From NCBI RefSeq assembly GCF_009882985.1, contig NZ_WTUZ01000004.1, forward strand, positions 29,571 through 93,570: a stretch of DNA of 64,000 nucleotides, in the 5' to 3' direction. A program made the translations under genes and the position numbers. This document shows, piece by piece, positions 9,148-17,618 of the stretch. A model generated the notes under the pieces. The model was not told the origin of the DNA and made no database searches. It was given only the letters and a program-made list of their open reading frames with translations. The number at the start of each line of letters is the position of its first letter. Position 1 is the first letter of the stretch. This DNA comes from Paenibacillus silvestris (GTDB lineage Bacteria; Bacillota; Bacilli; Paenibacillales; NBRC-103111).

Positions 9148-9334
9148 AGGAATAATGACCTCATTTCTTCTTACAAATTAGCATAAGCGAAAGAAGTTTT
9201 CTTTTCAAATGCGTTCGAATATGGGAGAATATCCCTGATGAATCATGTCGAATAATCATTTATTTTGCCTGTTTTTGTCCTAAATTCAAGGTATAATAAG
9301 CCTATGATGAGATAAGAAAGGAGCTGAGACCAGA

Positions 9335-10936
9335 ATGGGACGCATATTTGCTTATTTCTCCAGTCAATCGATGAAAATGAGGTTCCAAATGTGGATTGGC
9401 GTCGCTATCCTGGCTTTAGCATTTTCCATTATTGTCCCATTTTATTGGATCGAGAAGAGGAATCGAATCGATGAAGCGGAAGATCAGCTCAAACAGATAA
9501 TTACACTGCAAAGTTTATATATTGAGAAATGGAATCAGGAAAAACTGGATGCCGTCGAGCGATTTGCCCTTTCGAATTATGCTAAATTCCATCAAATGGA
9601 AGAACTAAAGACGGAATTTCAAAACTATACACGCCTCAATTCAGAGTTTGATACATTGAATTATGTCGAGCCCAATGGAGTTATCTATACGAGCCGTGAT
9701 TCAGCGATCTATGTTGGAGACCAGCCATTTTTTAAGAATGCGATGGAGAATAGGAGTTATATTTCGGGGGTCGACATCTCGCGAGAGACAGGCAAGCCGA
9801 TCATTACCTTTTCAGCACCGGTGATGGGGGATCTGAATGATTTTAAAGGCGTTGTGATGGGTGTAGTGACACTGGATATGCTGAACAAGCTAATGAAACA
9901 GCTGCGTTTTGGTGAGACAGGCGAAGTGTATGTCTTAGATCCGAAAGGCCAAATCGTGGCCGCTTCTGATAACTCGAGTATGAACGAGGCGAAATTTAAT
10001 AGTTCCAAGACTTCCGATATCATTGATAAAGCCAAAAGCGGCAAAATGTCGAGCAATGTCTATACAGGATTCTATGGTAAAAAGGTGTTCGGTCAGTACC
10101 AGTGGTCGACGGGGAAGAATTGGATTGTCGTGGGTGAAATTACACAAAAAGAGGTTTTTCAGAAATTAAATCAGCTGAGCTTGACGATTATTATTATTTC
10201 CCTCATTGCCTTAATTCTTAGCATCCTAGCCGCCCTCACGATAGCTTCCCGCATCGAGCGACCTATTCGCTATTTGCTCCGAGCCACCCAACACATTCGT
10301 AAAGGAACCTACCATTACCAGATTGATGCAGATGAGATCAGGAATGCTCCAATTGAGCTGAGATCGTTAGTTAACACATTTAATTTGATGTCTGAAAAGC
10401 TGAATACAACCATTACGCTGCTAGAGGAGTCTGCGCTTGTCGATCAATTGACGGACATTCCTAATCGCCGATTTGTGATGTCAGAAGGGAATGAAGAGTT
10501 GAAGGCATGTATCGCAGCGGGCTATACGTGCTCGGTCATGATGATGGATATTGATCATTTTAAAAAAGTGAACGATACCTACGGGCATTTGGTAGGCGAC
10601 CGTGTTCTTCAACAGGTAGCTTCTTTGCTGAAACAGCTGGCTAGCAGCAATACCATCGTGGCGCGTTATGGTGGTGAGGAATTTATTCTAGTATGCCTCC
10701 GTCAAAATGTGCATGAGAGTGCTCTTATGGCCGAGCAGATCCGGCAATATATTGAAGCGGATCCATACGCCGATGAGCAGGTGACGGTGCAGTTAACGGC
10801 GAGTATCGGCGTAGCCGAATTTTCGCCCAAACTGGAGTTTGGCACGATGGTGCTTGAAGATATGATTTCCAGAGCGGATCACGCGCTGTATCGCGCAAAA
10901 TCGGCGGGGAGAAACCGGGTGGAGCTAGATCGATGA
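9335..10936 (+). CDS. Membrane diguanylate cyclase with Cache sensor, HAMP and GGDEF domains
   Basis: The 533-residue protein would make cyclic di-GMP in response to an outside signal. A transmembrane helix at about 20-40 precedes an extracellular double-Cache-like region (45-285). A second helix at about 283-305 leads into a HAMP linker (RIERPIRYLLRATQHIRKGT), a short coiled coil, and the GGDEF domain. The catalytic loop reads GGEEF at residues 446-450, an accepted active variant. The RxxD inhibitory site normally found upstream of it is absent: the equivalent stretch reads ASSN. Product feedback inhibition is therefore probably lacking (inference). The gene is monocistronic, with AAGGAG 12-13 nt before the ATG. 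Confidence 0.93.
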   Translation: MGRIFAYFSSQSMKMRFQMWIGVAILALAFSIIVPFYWIEKRNRIDEAEDQLKQIITLQSLYIEKWNQEKLDAVERFALSNYAKFHQMEELKTEFQNYTRLNSEFDTLNYVEPNGVIYTSRDSAIYVGDQPFFKNAMENRSYISGVDISRETGKPIITFSAPVMGDLNDFKGVVMGVVTLDMLNKLMKQLRFGETGEVYVLDPKGQIVAASDNSSMNEAKFNSSKTSDIIDKAKSGKMSSNVYTGFYGKKVFGQYQWSTGKNWIVVGEITQKEVFQKLNQLSLTIIIISLIALILSILAALTIASRIERPIRYLLRATQHIRKGTYHYQIDADEIRNAPIELRSLVNTFNLMSEKLNTTITLLEESALVDQLTDIPNRRFVMSEGNEELKACIAAGYTCSVMMMDIDHFKKVNDTYGHLVGDRVLQQVASLLKQLASSNTIVARYGGEEFILVCLRQNVHESALMAEQIRQYIEADPYADEQVTVQLTASIGVAEFSPKLEFGTMVLEDMISRADHALYRAKSAGRNRVELDR

Positions 10937-10963
10937 GAAATCATGGGTCTGGCTTTTTTTGCT

Positions 10964-11157
10964 AATTAACGCCGATTACTCCATCTATTTTTCGCAAAAG
11001 TCCCACTTTTGGCCAATTAACTGGATTAAATACCGTTACTTCCGGCAAAATCGGCATAATTCGGGTGGCTGCCTGCGATTTAGATGGAGGTTTTCCAGCT
11101 AATATGGTTTCTTGCCACTGAGCGGGGCTGATTAGCGGTAGCTTTTCCATCTATTTG
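10964..11157. repeat. Intergenic palindromic repeat cluster, family A (four units)
   Basis: Four degenerate units start near 10964, 11015, 11077 and 11130, spaced 51, 62 and 53 nt. Half-sites include AATTAACTGG, CCGTTA, TTAGATGGA, CCAGCTAAT, GATTAGCGG and CCATCTATTT. Spacers contain CG-rich runs such as TTTTGGCC and CCGGCAAAATCGGC. It is the same design as at 2129 and 19806. A 62-codon minus-strand frame crosses it but lacks a ribosome site. Confidence 0.65.
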
Positions 11158-11200
11158 GGGTGAGGCGGCTTACTGGCTGCGGGGCTGTGGAACCTGACTG

Positions 11201-11260
11201 TGAACCAAAGCATGGACCAAAGTATGAACCAAAGCATGAACCAAAGTATGAACCAAACCG
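11201..11260. repeat. Tandem 12-bp repeat, five units
   Basis: Exactly five consecutive 12-bp units of the form TGAACCAAAGYA fill 60 bp. One unit has GG for GA, and the last ends CCG. It lies in the intergenic region before the 11389 membrane protein gene. A multiple of 3 could keep a frame open, but no start or ribosome site is present. Confidence 0.85.
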
Positions 11261-11388
11261 TAGATTAACCTTTAGCCCCCCCGTCGGAGATAAGCTGCAT
11301 TTACATACAATTTAGTAGTCAGAATATTGCAGGATTAGTGTATAATAGTCAAGGGGTTAAAGAATTACCAACATTTGGGGGGTTATCC

Positions 11389-12420
11389 ATGTACAACGCA
11401 AGTGCAAGACCAATGGGCATTGGAAGATTGTTAGACCGCAGTTTCCAATTATATCGCAAACACTTCGTAGTATTAACATTCATCATGCTAATTTTATACG
11501 GTCCTTATTATCTGCTGCAGCATTTGCTGACTTTCCAAGAAACAGCGGCAACATCGGGGTCCTTTATTGAGCAACTTCGAAACGGCGGTTCGCTGCAGGA
11601 TATGTTTGGACCGAACTCTTCGTTTCTACAAAGTGATCCTACTTTACATGACAAAGGATACATTGGGAAATTACTCATTTTGGTGCTGGTGTTGACACCG
11701 ATTCTGATTTTAGGCCTAATGCCAGCTTCTATCGCATCTGTTGTTCATCTAGTGAAGGCTAATTTTTATGGGGAAGAGACACCAGGATTAGGACAGTTAT
11801 TAAAAAAATCATTCTCTCGTTTTTGGCCGTTGGCAGGCAGTACGTTCCTATTCGGACTCATTATGTTCGGCTTTTATTTCGGAATGGCCATTATTGCTAT
11901 TATCTTTGTCTTCATTTTTGCAGTTGGCGGAAGTTTCTCAAGCAGTGTAGGCGGGTTTGGTGGCGGTGCAGTAGCATTTGGCATTGTGTTTTTTGTCATT
12001 ATTGGACTGGGAGCGCTGTTCACGTTTGCTTATTTTATGATTCGTTGGAGTTACTACTTACCTTATGTAGCGCTGGGAGAAGAATCGATTGGCATTGGGC
12101 GCAGCTGGGGCTTATCGCGTAAAAGCTTTTGGCGCTTATTTGGCATGTACGTTGTGCTTACTCTCATTCTGTATTTGTTTCTAGCTGTCGTTCAGCTTGT
12201 GATTGCCGCTACTTTGGGGGTAGGACTTGGGGCACAGCTGCTGCAAAGCTTGATTTCTATACTGGTTATGTCACTGTGGTTCCTGCCGTATGTGGTTAGT
12301 TTCTTTGACCTGAGGGTACGCAATGAGGGATTGGGCTTACAGTCTTTGATCGATCATACAATCCCAGATGCTTCAGCAAACGATCTACCTATTGATTTGG
12401 ATAAAAAGAATGAGTTATAG
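11389..12420 (+). CDS. Polytopic membrane protein, first gene of MoxR/DUF58 cluster
   Basis: The 343-residue start (MYNASARPMGIGRLLDRSF) follows GGGGGG by 6-7 nt; an earlier TTG frame has no ribosome site. The opening block, a conserved-looking GRLLDRSFQLYRKHF before the first helix, plus about six hydrophobic segments including a Gly-rich one (GGFGGGAVAFGIVFF), fits the glycerophosphodiester-phosphodiesterase membrane-domain-like proteins often found beside DUF4129 genes. The role is unknown; a membrane partner of the MoxR system is inference. Its end overlaps the next start by 11 bp. Confidence 0.85.
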   Translation: MYNASARPMGIGRLLDRSFQLYRKHFVVLTFIMLILYGPYYLLQHLLTFQETAATSGSFIEQLRNGGSLQDMFGPNSSFLQSDPTLHDKGYIGKLLILVLVLTPILILGLMPASIASVVHLVKANFYGEETPGLGQLLKKSFSRFWPLAGSTFLFGLIMFGFYFGMAIIAIIFVFIFAVGGSFSSSVGGFGGGAVAFGIVFFVIIGLGALFTFAYFMIRWSYYLPYVALGEESIGIGRSWGLSRKSFWRLFGMYVVLTLILYLFLAVVQLVIAATLGVGLGAQLLQSLISILVMSLWFLPYVVSFFDLRVRNEGLGLQSLIDHTIPDASANDLPIDLDKKNEL

Positions 12421-13063
12421 TTTCGTAATTTCTTCACAGGACGACAAAGAACAATTGCTGCAAATATTGAAACAAGATGAATACACAGCCTATGAGGCCA
12501 AAAAGAATGGCTCACTGTGGTCATGGCTGGAACCAGTGTTTCGAAAAATAAGGAGCTGGCTGCCTCATTTTGACGTATCTGATTCCGTTACAGACTGGTT
12601 AACTGTTGGAATAGCTATTGTGCTGCTGGGTATTGCAGCTTTTGCAATCTATTGGTTTCTAAAACAAATCATATGGCAAAAGCGGGTTCGTTCGGAAACG
12701 TTTTTGCCGCAAGGCGAAGTAAGCCGGTCGTATCGCTATTATTGGCAGCAAGCATCGGATCTTAAGGGCACGGGCGATTGGAGAGAGGGAGTGCGCTCCG
12801 TCTTTCTGTCGCTTCTGTTTTATATGGAAGATGCGCGCTTGATTCATGTGGAGAAATGGAAAACAAACTGGGAATATGCGGAGGAGCTGAGGGGCACGGC
12901 TTCCTTGTTAGTTCCCTTGTTCCAGGAGAGCTCGCTGCTGTTTGAACGAATTTGGTACGGACAAGAAGCTGTAACTGAGCAGCAATTCACATGGCTGTAT
13001 GAACAGGTAGCTAGAGTTATTGCCAGGAAGGAGGAAACCGCGGATGACAAAAGGGCTGAATAA
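12410..13063 (+). CDS. DUF4129-like membrane protein
   Basis: The product is 217 residues. The ATG chosen lies 11 bp inside the end of the previous gene, so coupled translation is likely; the ribosome site itself is weak. A cytoplasmic or outer N-terminal segment of about 60 residues leads to one helix (about 63-85) and a soluble C-terminal domain. That domain contains SYRYYWQQASDLKGTGDWREG and YMEDARLIHVEKWKTNWEYA, the arrangement typical of DUF4129 proteins that sit beside MoxR and DUF58 genes. It overlaps the next gene by 20 bp. Molecular function not established. Confidence 0.8.
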   Translation: MSYSFVISSQDDKEQLLQILKQDEYTAYEAKKNGSLWSWLEPVFRKIRSWLPHFDVSDSVTDWLTVGIAIVLLGIAAFAIYWFLKQIIWQKRVRSETFLPQGEVSRSYRYYWQQASDLKGTGDWREGVRSVFLSLLFYMEDARLIHVEKWKTNWEYAEELRGTASLLVPLFQESSLLFERIWYGQEAVTEQQFTWLYEQVARVIARKEETADDKRAE

Positions 13064-14276
13064 GCTTCATGTGGGACTAGCCCTTAGCATTGTGCTGTTT
13101 CTTGTACTAGGGTTCTGGCTCGTGAAGCCAAAGCTGCCGGACTTACCCGCGAATCTATCCTTTTCTGCAGATGTAGATGGGACCAAAGCTTGGAAAGAGC
13201 TGCTTGCAACGAAGCAATCGGCCGTTAAGGAATGGCGGCTGGATTGGAAGCATTTGCCCAGCGGAACCTCGATGCTGTTAGTCGCTATACAGCCGTCCGC
13301 CGTGACGAAGTCCGATCGGGAGCATTTGTTGACCTGGGTGCAGGCGGGGAATGATGCGATTATTTTTGATCGTGATCCTCAGGGCTGGGCTTCTTGGGAG
13401 ACGGTTCAGGTGGATGGGGCGAAGGATAGGCAGGATGAAACGGTTGAAACGGATGCACAGAATAATCAGACTAAACAGGATATAGCGGATGAAACGGATA
13501 CAAAAAATAATCAGACTAAACAGGATACAACGGCCTCAACGATTCGTGTTTCAGCGGGTTATGCGTCAGCAGAGGGGACACTGACAGGCAAAGTCGACAC
13601 CACCTATCGGATTCAGCCTGGGGGCAGTGGGCTGGCGCTGTTCGAAGATGAGCGCGGCGTGCTCGCCAGCCGCGCACAGGAAGGGGCGGGCAGTATCACG
13701 ATGGTGCTGACCCCGACGTGGTTGCAGAATGGGACAATTGATGAGGCGTCCCATTTTGAATTAATCTGGCCGCTGTTCGCGAAGTCCTGGGACGCCGTGT
13801 GGGTCGATGAGACCCATCACGGCTACGGGACGAAGCCCGGACTGCTGGCCGTGTATCCCGCGTGGCTCGTGCTGGCAAGCGTGCAGCTTGGTCTTGCGCT
13901 GCTGCTGTGGCTCTGGCTGCGCGGCAAGCGCTTTGGCCCCATCCACACGCCGCGGGCGTGGACGGTCCGCCGCGGCGACGAAGGCGTGCACGCCGTCGCC
14001 GCTTGGTACGAGCGCCTCGGCTACAGGCGCGAGGCCCTGGCGCAGCAGCAGCTGTTCCTGCGGCAGCTGCTTTATCAGCGCTGGGGGCTTAGCCCCAGCG
14101 CTAGTGCTTTGCAGGCCGCGGAAGCTGCGCGCGGCCGGATGTCTGAGGCGCATGCAGCGCAGCTGGTGCGCCTGCTGGCGGAGCCGCCGGCAGAGAGCGG
14201 CGGCGTGAGCACGGCAGCGTTCGTGCAGCGAACGCGGGAGATGGGCGAAATGATCGCCTACTTGGAGAAGGAGTGA
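13044..14276 (+). CDS. DUF4350-like membrane-anchored protein
   Basis: The product is 410 residues, starting 9 nt after GGAGG. An N-terminal helix (about 8-27) is followed by an outer domain with the DUF4350-type WKELLATKQSAVKEWRLDW and a GTSMLLVAIQPSAV strand. A second helix near 275-295 precedes a cytoplasmic helical tail. A 15-residue segment (ETDAQNNQTKQDIAD) is duplicated in tandem within the outer domain, encoded by a 45-bp direct repeat. From about 13.6 kb the coding becomes markedly GC-rich, unlike the neighbours. It is the third gene of the operon and is followed after 5 bp by the MoxR ATPase. Confidence 0.82.
   Translation: MTKGLNKLHVGLALSIVLFLVLGFWLVKPKLPDLPANLSFSADVDGTKAWKELLATKQSAVKEWRLDWKHLPSGTSMLLVAIQPSAVTKSDREHLLTWVQAGNDAIIFDRDPQGWASWETVQVDGAKDRQDETVETDAQNNQTKQDIADETDTKNNQTKQDTTASTIRVSAGYASAEGTLTGKVDTTYRIQPGGSGLALFEDERGVLASRAQEGAGSITMVLTPTWLQNGTIDEASHFELIWPLFAKSWDAVWVDETHHGYGTKPGLLAVYPAWLVLASVQLGLALLLWLWLRGKRFGPIHTPRAWTVRRGDEGVHAVAAWYERLGYRREALAQQQLFLRQLLYQRWGLSPSASALQAAEAARGRMSEAHAAQLVRLLAEPPAESGGVSTAAFVQRTREMGEMIAYLEKE
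13446..13535 (+). repeat. 45-bp tandem duplication inside the DUF4350-like gene
   Basis: Two 45-bp units, each beginning GAAACGGAT and containing AATAATCAGACTAAACAGGA, lie directly in tandem. They keep the reading frame and add 15 polar residues. The near-identity suggests a recent slippage or duplication event. Confidence 0.85.
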
Positions 14277-14281
14277 GCGCA

Positions 14282-15202
14282 ATGAATGAACTGATACAAG
14301 CCATGGAGCAGCGCGTGTACGGCCAAAAGCTGAACACCAGACTGCTTGTAACCGCCTTATTAGCTGGAGGGCATGTCCTCCTTGAGGGAGTACCGGGCCT
14401 CGGGAAGACGAAGATGGCGCGCACCCTCGCGGAACTATCTGGCGGGGAATACCGCCGAATTCAATTTACACCGGATTTGATGCCTGCAGATATTACAGGC
14501 AGTGTGATCTATCACATGCAGGACCATTCGTTTACAACGATTCAAGGTCCGATCTTCACGAATGTGCTTGTGGCCGATGAAATTAACCGATCTGGGCCGA
14601 AGACGCAGGCAGCGCTGCTTGAAGCGATGGAGGAGAGGCAGGTGACGATTCAGGGGAATACGTACAAGCTTCCTAATCCATTCCTTGTTGTTGCGACCCA
14701 GAATCCCGTCGAGTACGAAGGCACTTATCCGCTGCCGGAGGCGCAGCTTGACCGGTTCATGTTTAAGCTGGTGCTCGATTACCCTGGCGAAGAAGCTGAG
14801 ATTGCCATTCTTCGTGGGCATGTGCCGTTTCACCAGCATCTAGAGGAGCCTCTTCAAGCTTTAATGAACCCTGATCGGGTAATGGAATGGCAGCGCAAGC
14901 TGACGGATGTCGTGGTGGAGGACTCCTTATACACCTACATCGCAACGCTTATTCGCCAAACCCGGGAGTCCAAAAAAATCCAGCTAGGAGCTAGTCCCCG
15001 TGCAGGAATCGCTGTGCTTATGGCAAGTAAAGCATGGGCTCTATTGGATGGCCGGACCTATGTCACGCCAGATGATATTAAGCTTGTCGCGCGGCCTGCA
15101 CTGCGGCACAGACTGCTGTTGACACCGCAAGCGGAACTGGAGGGCGGAACGAGTGACCAAATCATTCAAGAAACGCTCGGCTCTATTCCGGTTCCTAGAT
15201 AA
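14282..15202 (+). CDS. MoxR-family AAA+ ATPase
   Basis: The product is 306 residues. I chose the ATG 8 nt after AAGGAG over a GTG three codons earlier that touches the ribosome site. Walker A is GVPGLGKTKMAR near residue 37. Walker B is VLVADEINRSGPKTQAALLEAMEERQV (two blocks, near 98 and 108), and sensor 1 is ATQNPVEYEGTYPLPEAQLDRF. This ASxN-like arrangement is that of MoxR proteins. They act as chaperone-like ATPases, commonly with DUF58 and VWA-like partners encoded alongside. It overlaps the DUF58 gene by 50 bp. Confidence 0.94.
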   Translation: MNELIQAMEQRVYGQKLNTRLLVTALLAGGHVLLEGVPGLGKTKMARTLAELSGGEYRRIQFTPDLMPADITGSVIYHMQDHSFTTIQGPIFTNVLVADEINRSGPKTQAALLEAMEERQVTIQGNTYKLPNPFLVVATQNPVEYEGTYPLPEAQLDRFMFKLVLDYPGEEAEIAILRGHVPFHQHLEEPLQALMNPDRVMEWQRKLTDVVVEDSLYTYIATLIRQTRESKKIQLGASPRAGIAVLMASKAWALLDGRTYVTPDDIKLVARPALRHRLLLTPQAELEGGTSDQIIQETLGSIPVPR

Positions 15203-16550
15203 AACCTTCTTCCACGATTTCATTTTGCCCACGCGAAGGCTCATTGGTTTGGTCCTTATTGGTGCAGCCGGCATGCTGATTGCCGCCCTTTTTGGTGCGG
15301 TTCTGCCTGTTTTTTGGAGCTTCAATGCACTGTTACTTGTACTGAGCGCGATTGATCTCCTTTTGCTTCCCAAACGCAGCAGCTGGAAGATACGTAGAAT
15401 TCTCCCTGAACAGGCGGATGTGAGGAACACTTTTGAGGTGAGTCTGGAGCTTGGGAGTTTGGATTTGGAATTGGGCTTGGGTTTGGAGCGATCTGCTGTG
15501 CACGTCGAGCTTATGGATCATTTACCCTACACATTTCAATTGGAAAGCAGTCAATTAAGCGGCATCTTCCAAGGGAAATCAGCTGCTTTCGGCTATACAA
15601 CGACGGCTACTGAGAGAGGTCGGTATGGTTTTGAGAACGTGTATCTGCGCTATTTCGGAGGTATGGGACTTTGGAAGAAGCAGCTGCTTCTGAGTTCCTC
15701 AAATACCATTGAGATTTATCCGGACTTGTCTCAGGTGCGAGGTGTGCTTAACGCGGTTCAGGACGTTTTAATAGTAGAAGGCCATCGAGTGTTTAAAAAG
15801 CAGCGCAGCGGCTCCGAATTCCACTATATCCGTGACTACGTGCAGGGGGATGACATCCGGCTTATCAACTGGAAAGCGTCGGCGCGTGCGACGAAGCTGA
15901 TGACGAACCTTTTTCAACCGGAAAAAGGGAAGATTGTTACCATCGTGCTGGACTGCGGAAGGCAGATGGCCATTGAGCTGGAAGGGCAAGTGAAGCTGGA
16001 CAGAGCCTTGGAAGCTGCGCTGACTTTGGCTGCTGTAGCGCTCAAGCAAGGGGATCAAGTAGCATTAATTGCTTACTCCAACAAGGTCAAAGTGTATGTG
16101 CCGGCAGGAAAAGGACTTCCTCATCTGCAAGCATTAACGAGGGCCGTGTATGACTTGAGAACGGACTTTGTTGAATCTAGCACACAGATCGCTTTCGCAC
16201 ATGTGCTGCGTTTTCTGAAAAAGCGCTCGCTTGTCGTCCTATTTTCGGATATGGAGAGCTACCTTTACAATCAAGAAATGCTGCCCTATGTGCAGCGGCT
16301 CCGCAAAAGCCATCAAGTGCTGCTCCTATCGTTGCAGGACCCGCTGATTCATGAGTGGGCTCGTGTTCGCGCTGAGGATAGTCGGCAGGCTTATAAGATG
16401 AGTATGGCCCACAAGTTTACGACAGACCGAACCGCTTATGTAAACGAAATGGCCGGCAGAGGCATTCCTGTGATGGATGTCCCCGCCGACCAGCTTACGC
16501 TTAGCGCTGTTAATGCTTATTTGGATTTGAAAGCTCGTGATCGTTTATAG
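15153..16550 (+). CDS. DUF58 / VWA-like protein, MoxR partner
   Basis: The product is 465 residues. The GTG start lies 50 bp inside the moxR-type gene but is preceded at 6-7 nt by GGAGGG, which decides it. Two adjacent N-terminal helices (about 28-70) anchor the protein. The DUF58 core follows: FHYIRDYVQGDDIRLINWKA near 225, then a von Willebrand-type fold with VTIVLDCGRQM, and SLVVLFSDMES near 360. The MIDAS-like DxG motif is degenerate. It probably works with the MoxR ATPase at the membrane. Its 3' end overlaps the convergent SpoIIM-like gene by 6 bp. Confidence 0.9.
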   Translation: MTKSFKKRSALFRFLDKTFFHDFILPTRRLIGLVLIGAAGMLIAALFGAVLPVFWSFNALLLVLSAIDLLLLPKRSSWKIRRILPEQADVRNTFEVSLELGSLDLELGLGLERSAVHVELMDHLPYTFQLESSQLSGIFQGKSAAFGYTTTATERGRYGFENVYLRYFGGMGLWKKQLLLSSSNTIEIYPDLSQVRGVLNAVQDVLIVEGHRVFKKQRSGSEFHYIRDYVQGDDIRLINWKASARATKLMTNLFQPEKGKIVTIVLDCGRQMAIELEGQVKLDRALEAALTLAAVALKQGDQVALIAYSNKVKVYVPAGKGLPHLQALTRAVYDLRTDFVESSTQIAFAHVLRFLKKRSLVVLFSDMESYLYNQEMLPYVQRLRKSHQVLLLSLQDPLIHEWARVRAEDSRQAYKMSMAHKFTTDRTAYVNEMAGRGIPVMDVPADQLTLSAVNAYLDLKARDRL

Positions 16551-17519
16551 CGTTAATTGTTGTCTATTGTTCGTTCGTTTGCGAATGCCATAAACGTAGT
16601 ATAACGCGAGGAGCAGCAGAGTTACGCCTGCGATGATGTATTTCATTTCGAGAGGCAGCGTGGAAGGTGTAATGTATCCTTCAATGAGCCCTGCGATGAT
16701 GAATAACGGAATCGTGCCGATCAGGAGCTGGGCGGATTCCTTGGCCGACTCCAGAAAACGCAGCTTGCGCGGATAAGGTCCTGGTACGAAGAAGCGGTAG
16801 CCCATATATAAACCAGCTCCGCCTGCTATGAAAATAGCGGTAAGCTCAATGATACCGTGCGGCAAAATGTACGCCCAGAATACATAACTTTTACCGGATT
16901 GCATGTAAATAGCAGCTAAGGCACCAACGATAAGACCGTTGCTGATCATGAGATAGACGGTTCCGATGCCAAGCGTGATCCCGCTGATGAAGGCGAGGAC
17001 GGCGACTCGAATATTATTCGTCATAATAGCCGTGGAGATCAGCGGTGAGTGCAGGTCGCCTCGGGGATCGGCTGTTTTGGACGGATCGATATTCTCGGCC
17101 ATCCCACCTGGCATAATGAAGGCCAGATTGAGCGGATCATGCCAGATGGATAGGAAGCCGAGCAAGCCTCCAAGCAGAAAAAGGACAAAAGCAAAGCCGA
17201 CGAACAGGCTTCTTGCCTGGATCAGCGAAGGGAAGTAGTGAAGGAAAAACTCCTTCATCTGGGTGCTGCTTGTATGGCTGTCTTTATACATTGTATTGTG
17301 AGCTTGTGAGACCAGATGATTCAGGTAGACGGTAGTTTCATCTGCGGGTGAATGAGTTTGGAGTGTGGCTAAATGCGCTGAAGCCGTCTTGTAAAGCTCA
17401 GTAAATCTGTTCACATGACTGGCCTGCAGGCTGCGTTTTCTCTTATTTAGCTGAAGCAGCAGCTGCTCTAGCTCCGTCCATTGGGATTTGTGTTCTCGAA
17501 TGAAGCGCGAGATGTCCAT
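16545..17519 (-). CDS. Stage II sporulation protein M (SpoIIM)-family membrane protein
   Basis: The 324-residue protein starts with a soluble helical region (1-95) rich in Gln/Leu/Lys. Five to six membrane helices follow, with the family features MTNNIRVAVLAFISGITLG and ILPHGIIELTAIFIAGGAGL. At this size and in this context it resembles the SpoIIM-like proteins of MoxR/DUF58/RDD clusters rather than the 200-residue engulfment SpoIIM of the DMP complex. It is convergent with DUF58 and divergent from RDD, with 99 bp between the two starts. Confidence 0.9.
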   Translation of the reverse strand: MDISRFIREHKSQWTELEQLLLQLNKRKRSLQASHVNRFTELYKTASAHLATLQTHSPADETTVYLNHLVSQAHNTMYKDSHTSSTQMKEFFLHYFPSLIQARSLFVGFAFVLFLLGGLLGFLSIWHDPLNLAFIMPGGMAENIDPSKTADPRGDLHSPLISTAIMTNNIRVAVLAFISGITLGIGTVYLMISNGLIVGALAAIYMQSGKSYVFWAYILPHGIIELTAIFIAGGAGLYMGYRFFVPGPYPRKLRFLESAKESAQLLIGTIPLFIIAGLIEGYITPSTLPLEMKYIIAGVTLLLLALYYVYGIRKRTNNRQQLTL

Positions 17520-17618
17520 AAAAGCCTCCTAAGCGTTTAACTAGCTCTAGCATAATCTGTTCATTTTATCATAGGAAAGTCTTAAATTACCATAATTATG
17601 CAACGTTAAGGAGATGCT

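Noticed and set aside
13696..14424. Several long frames on both strands in the GC-rich part of the DUF4350-like gene
   Set aside because: High GC removes stop codons by chance; the compositions are Arg/Pro/Ala-rich without motifs.
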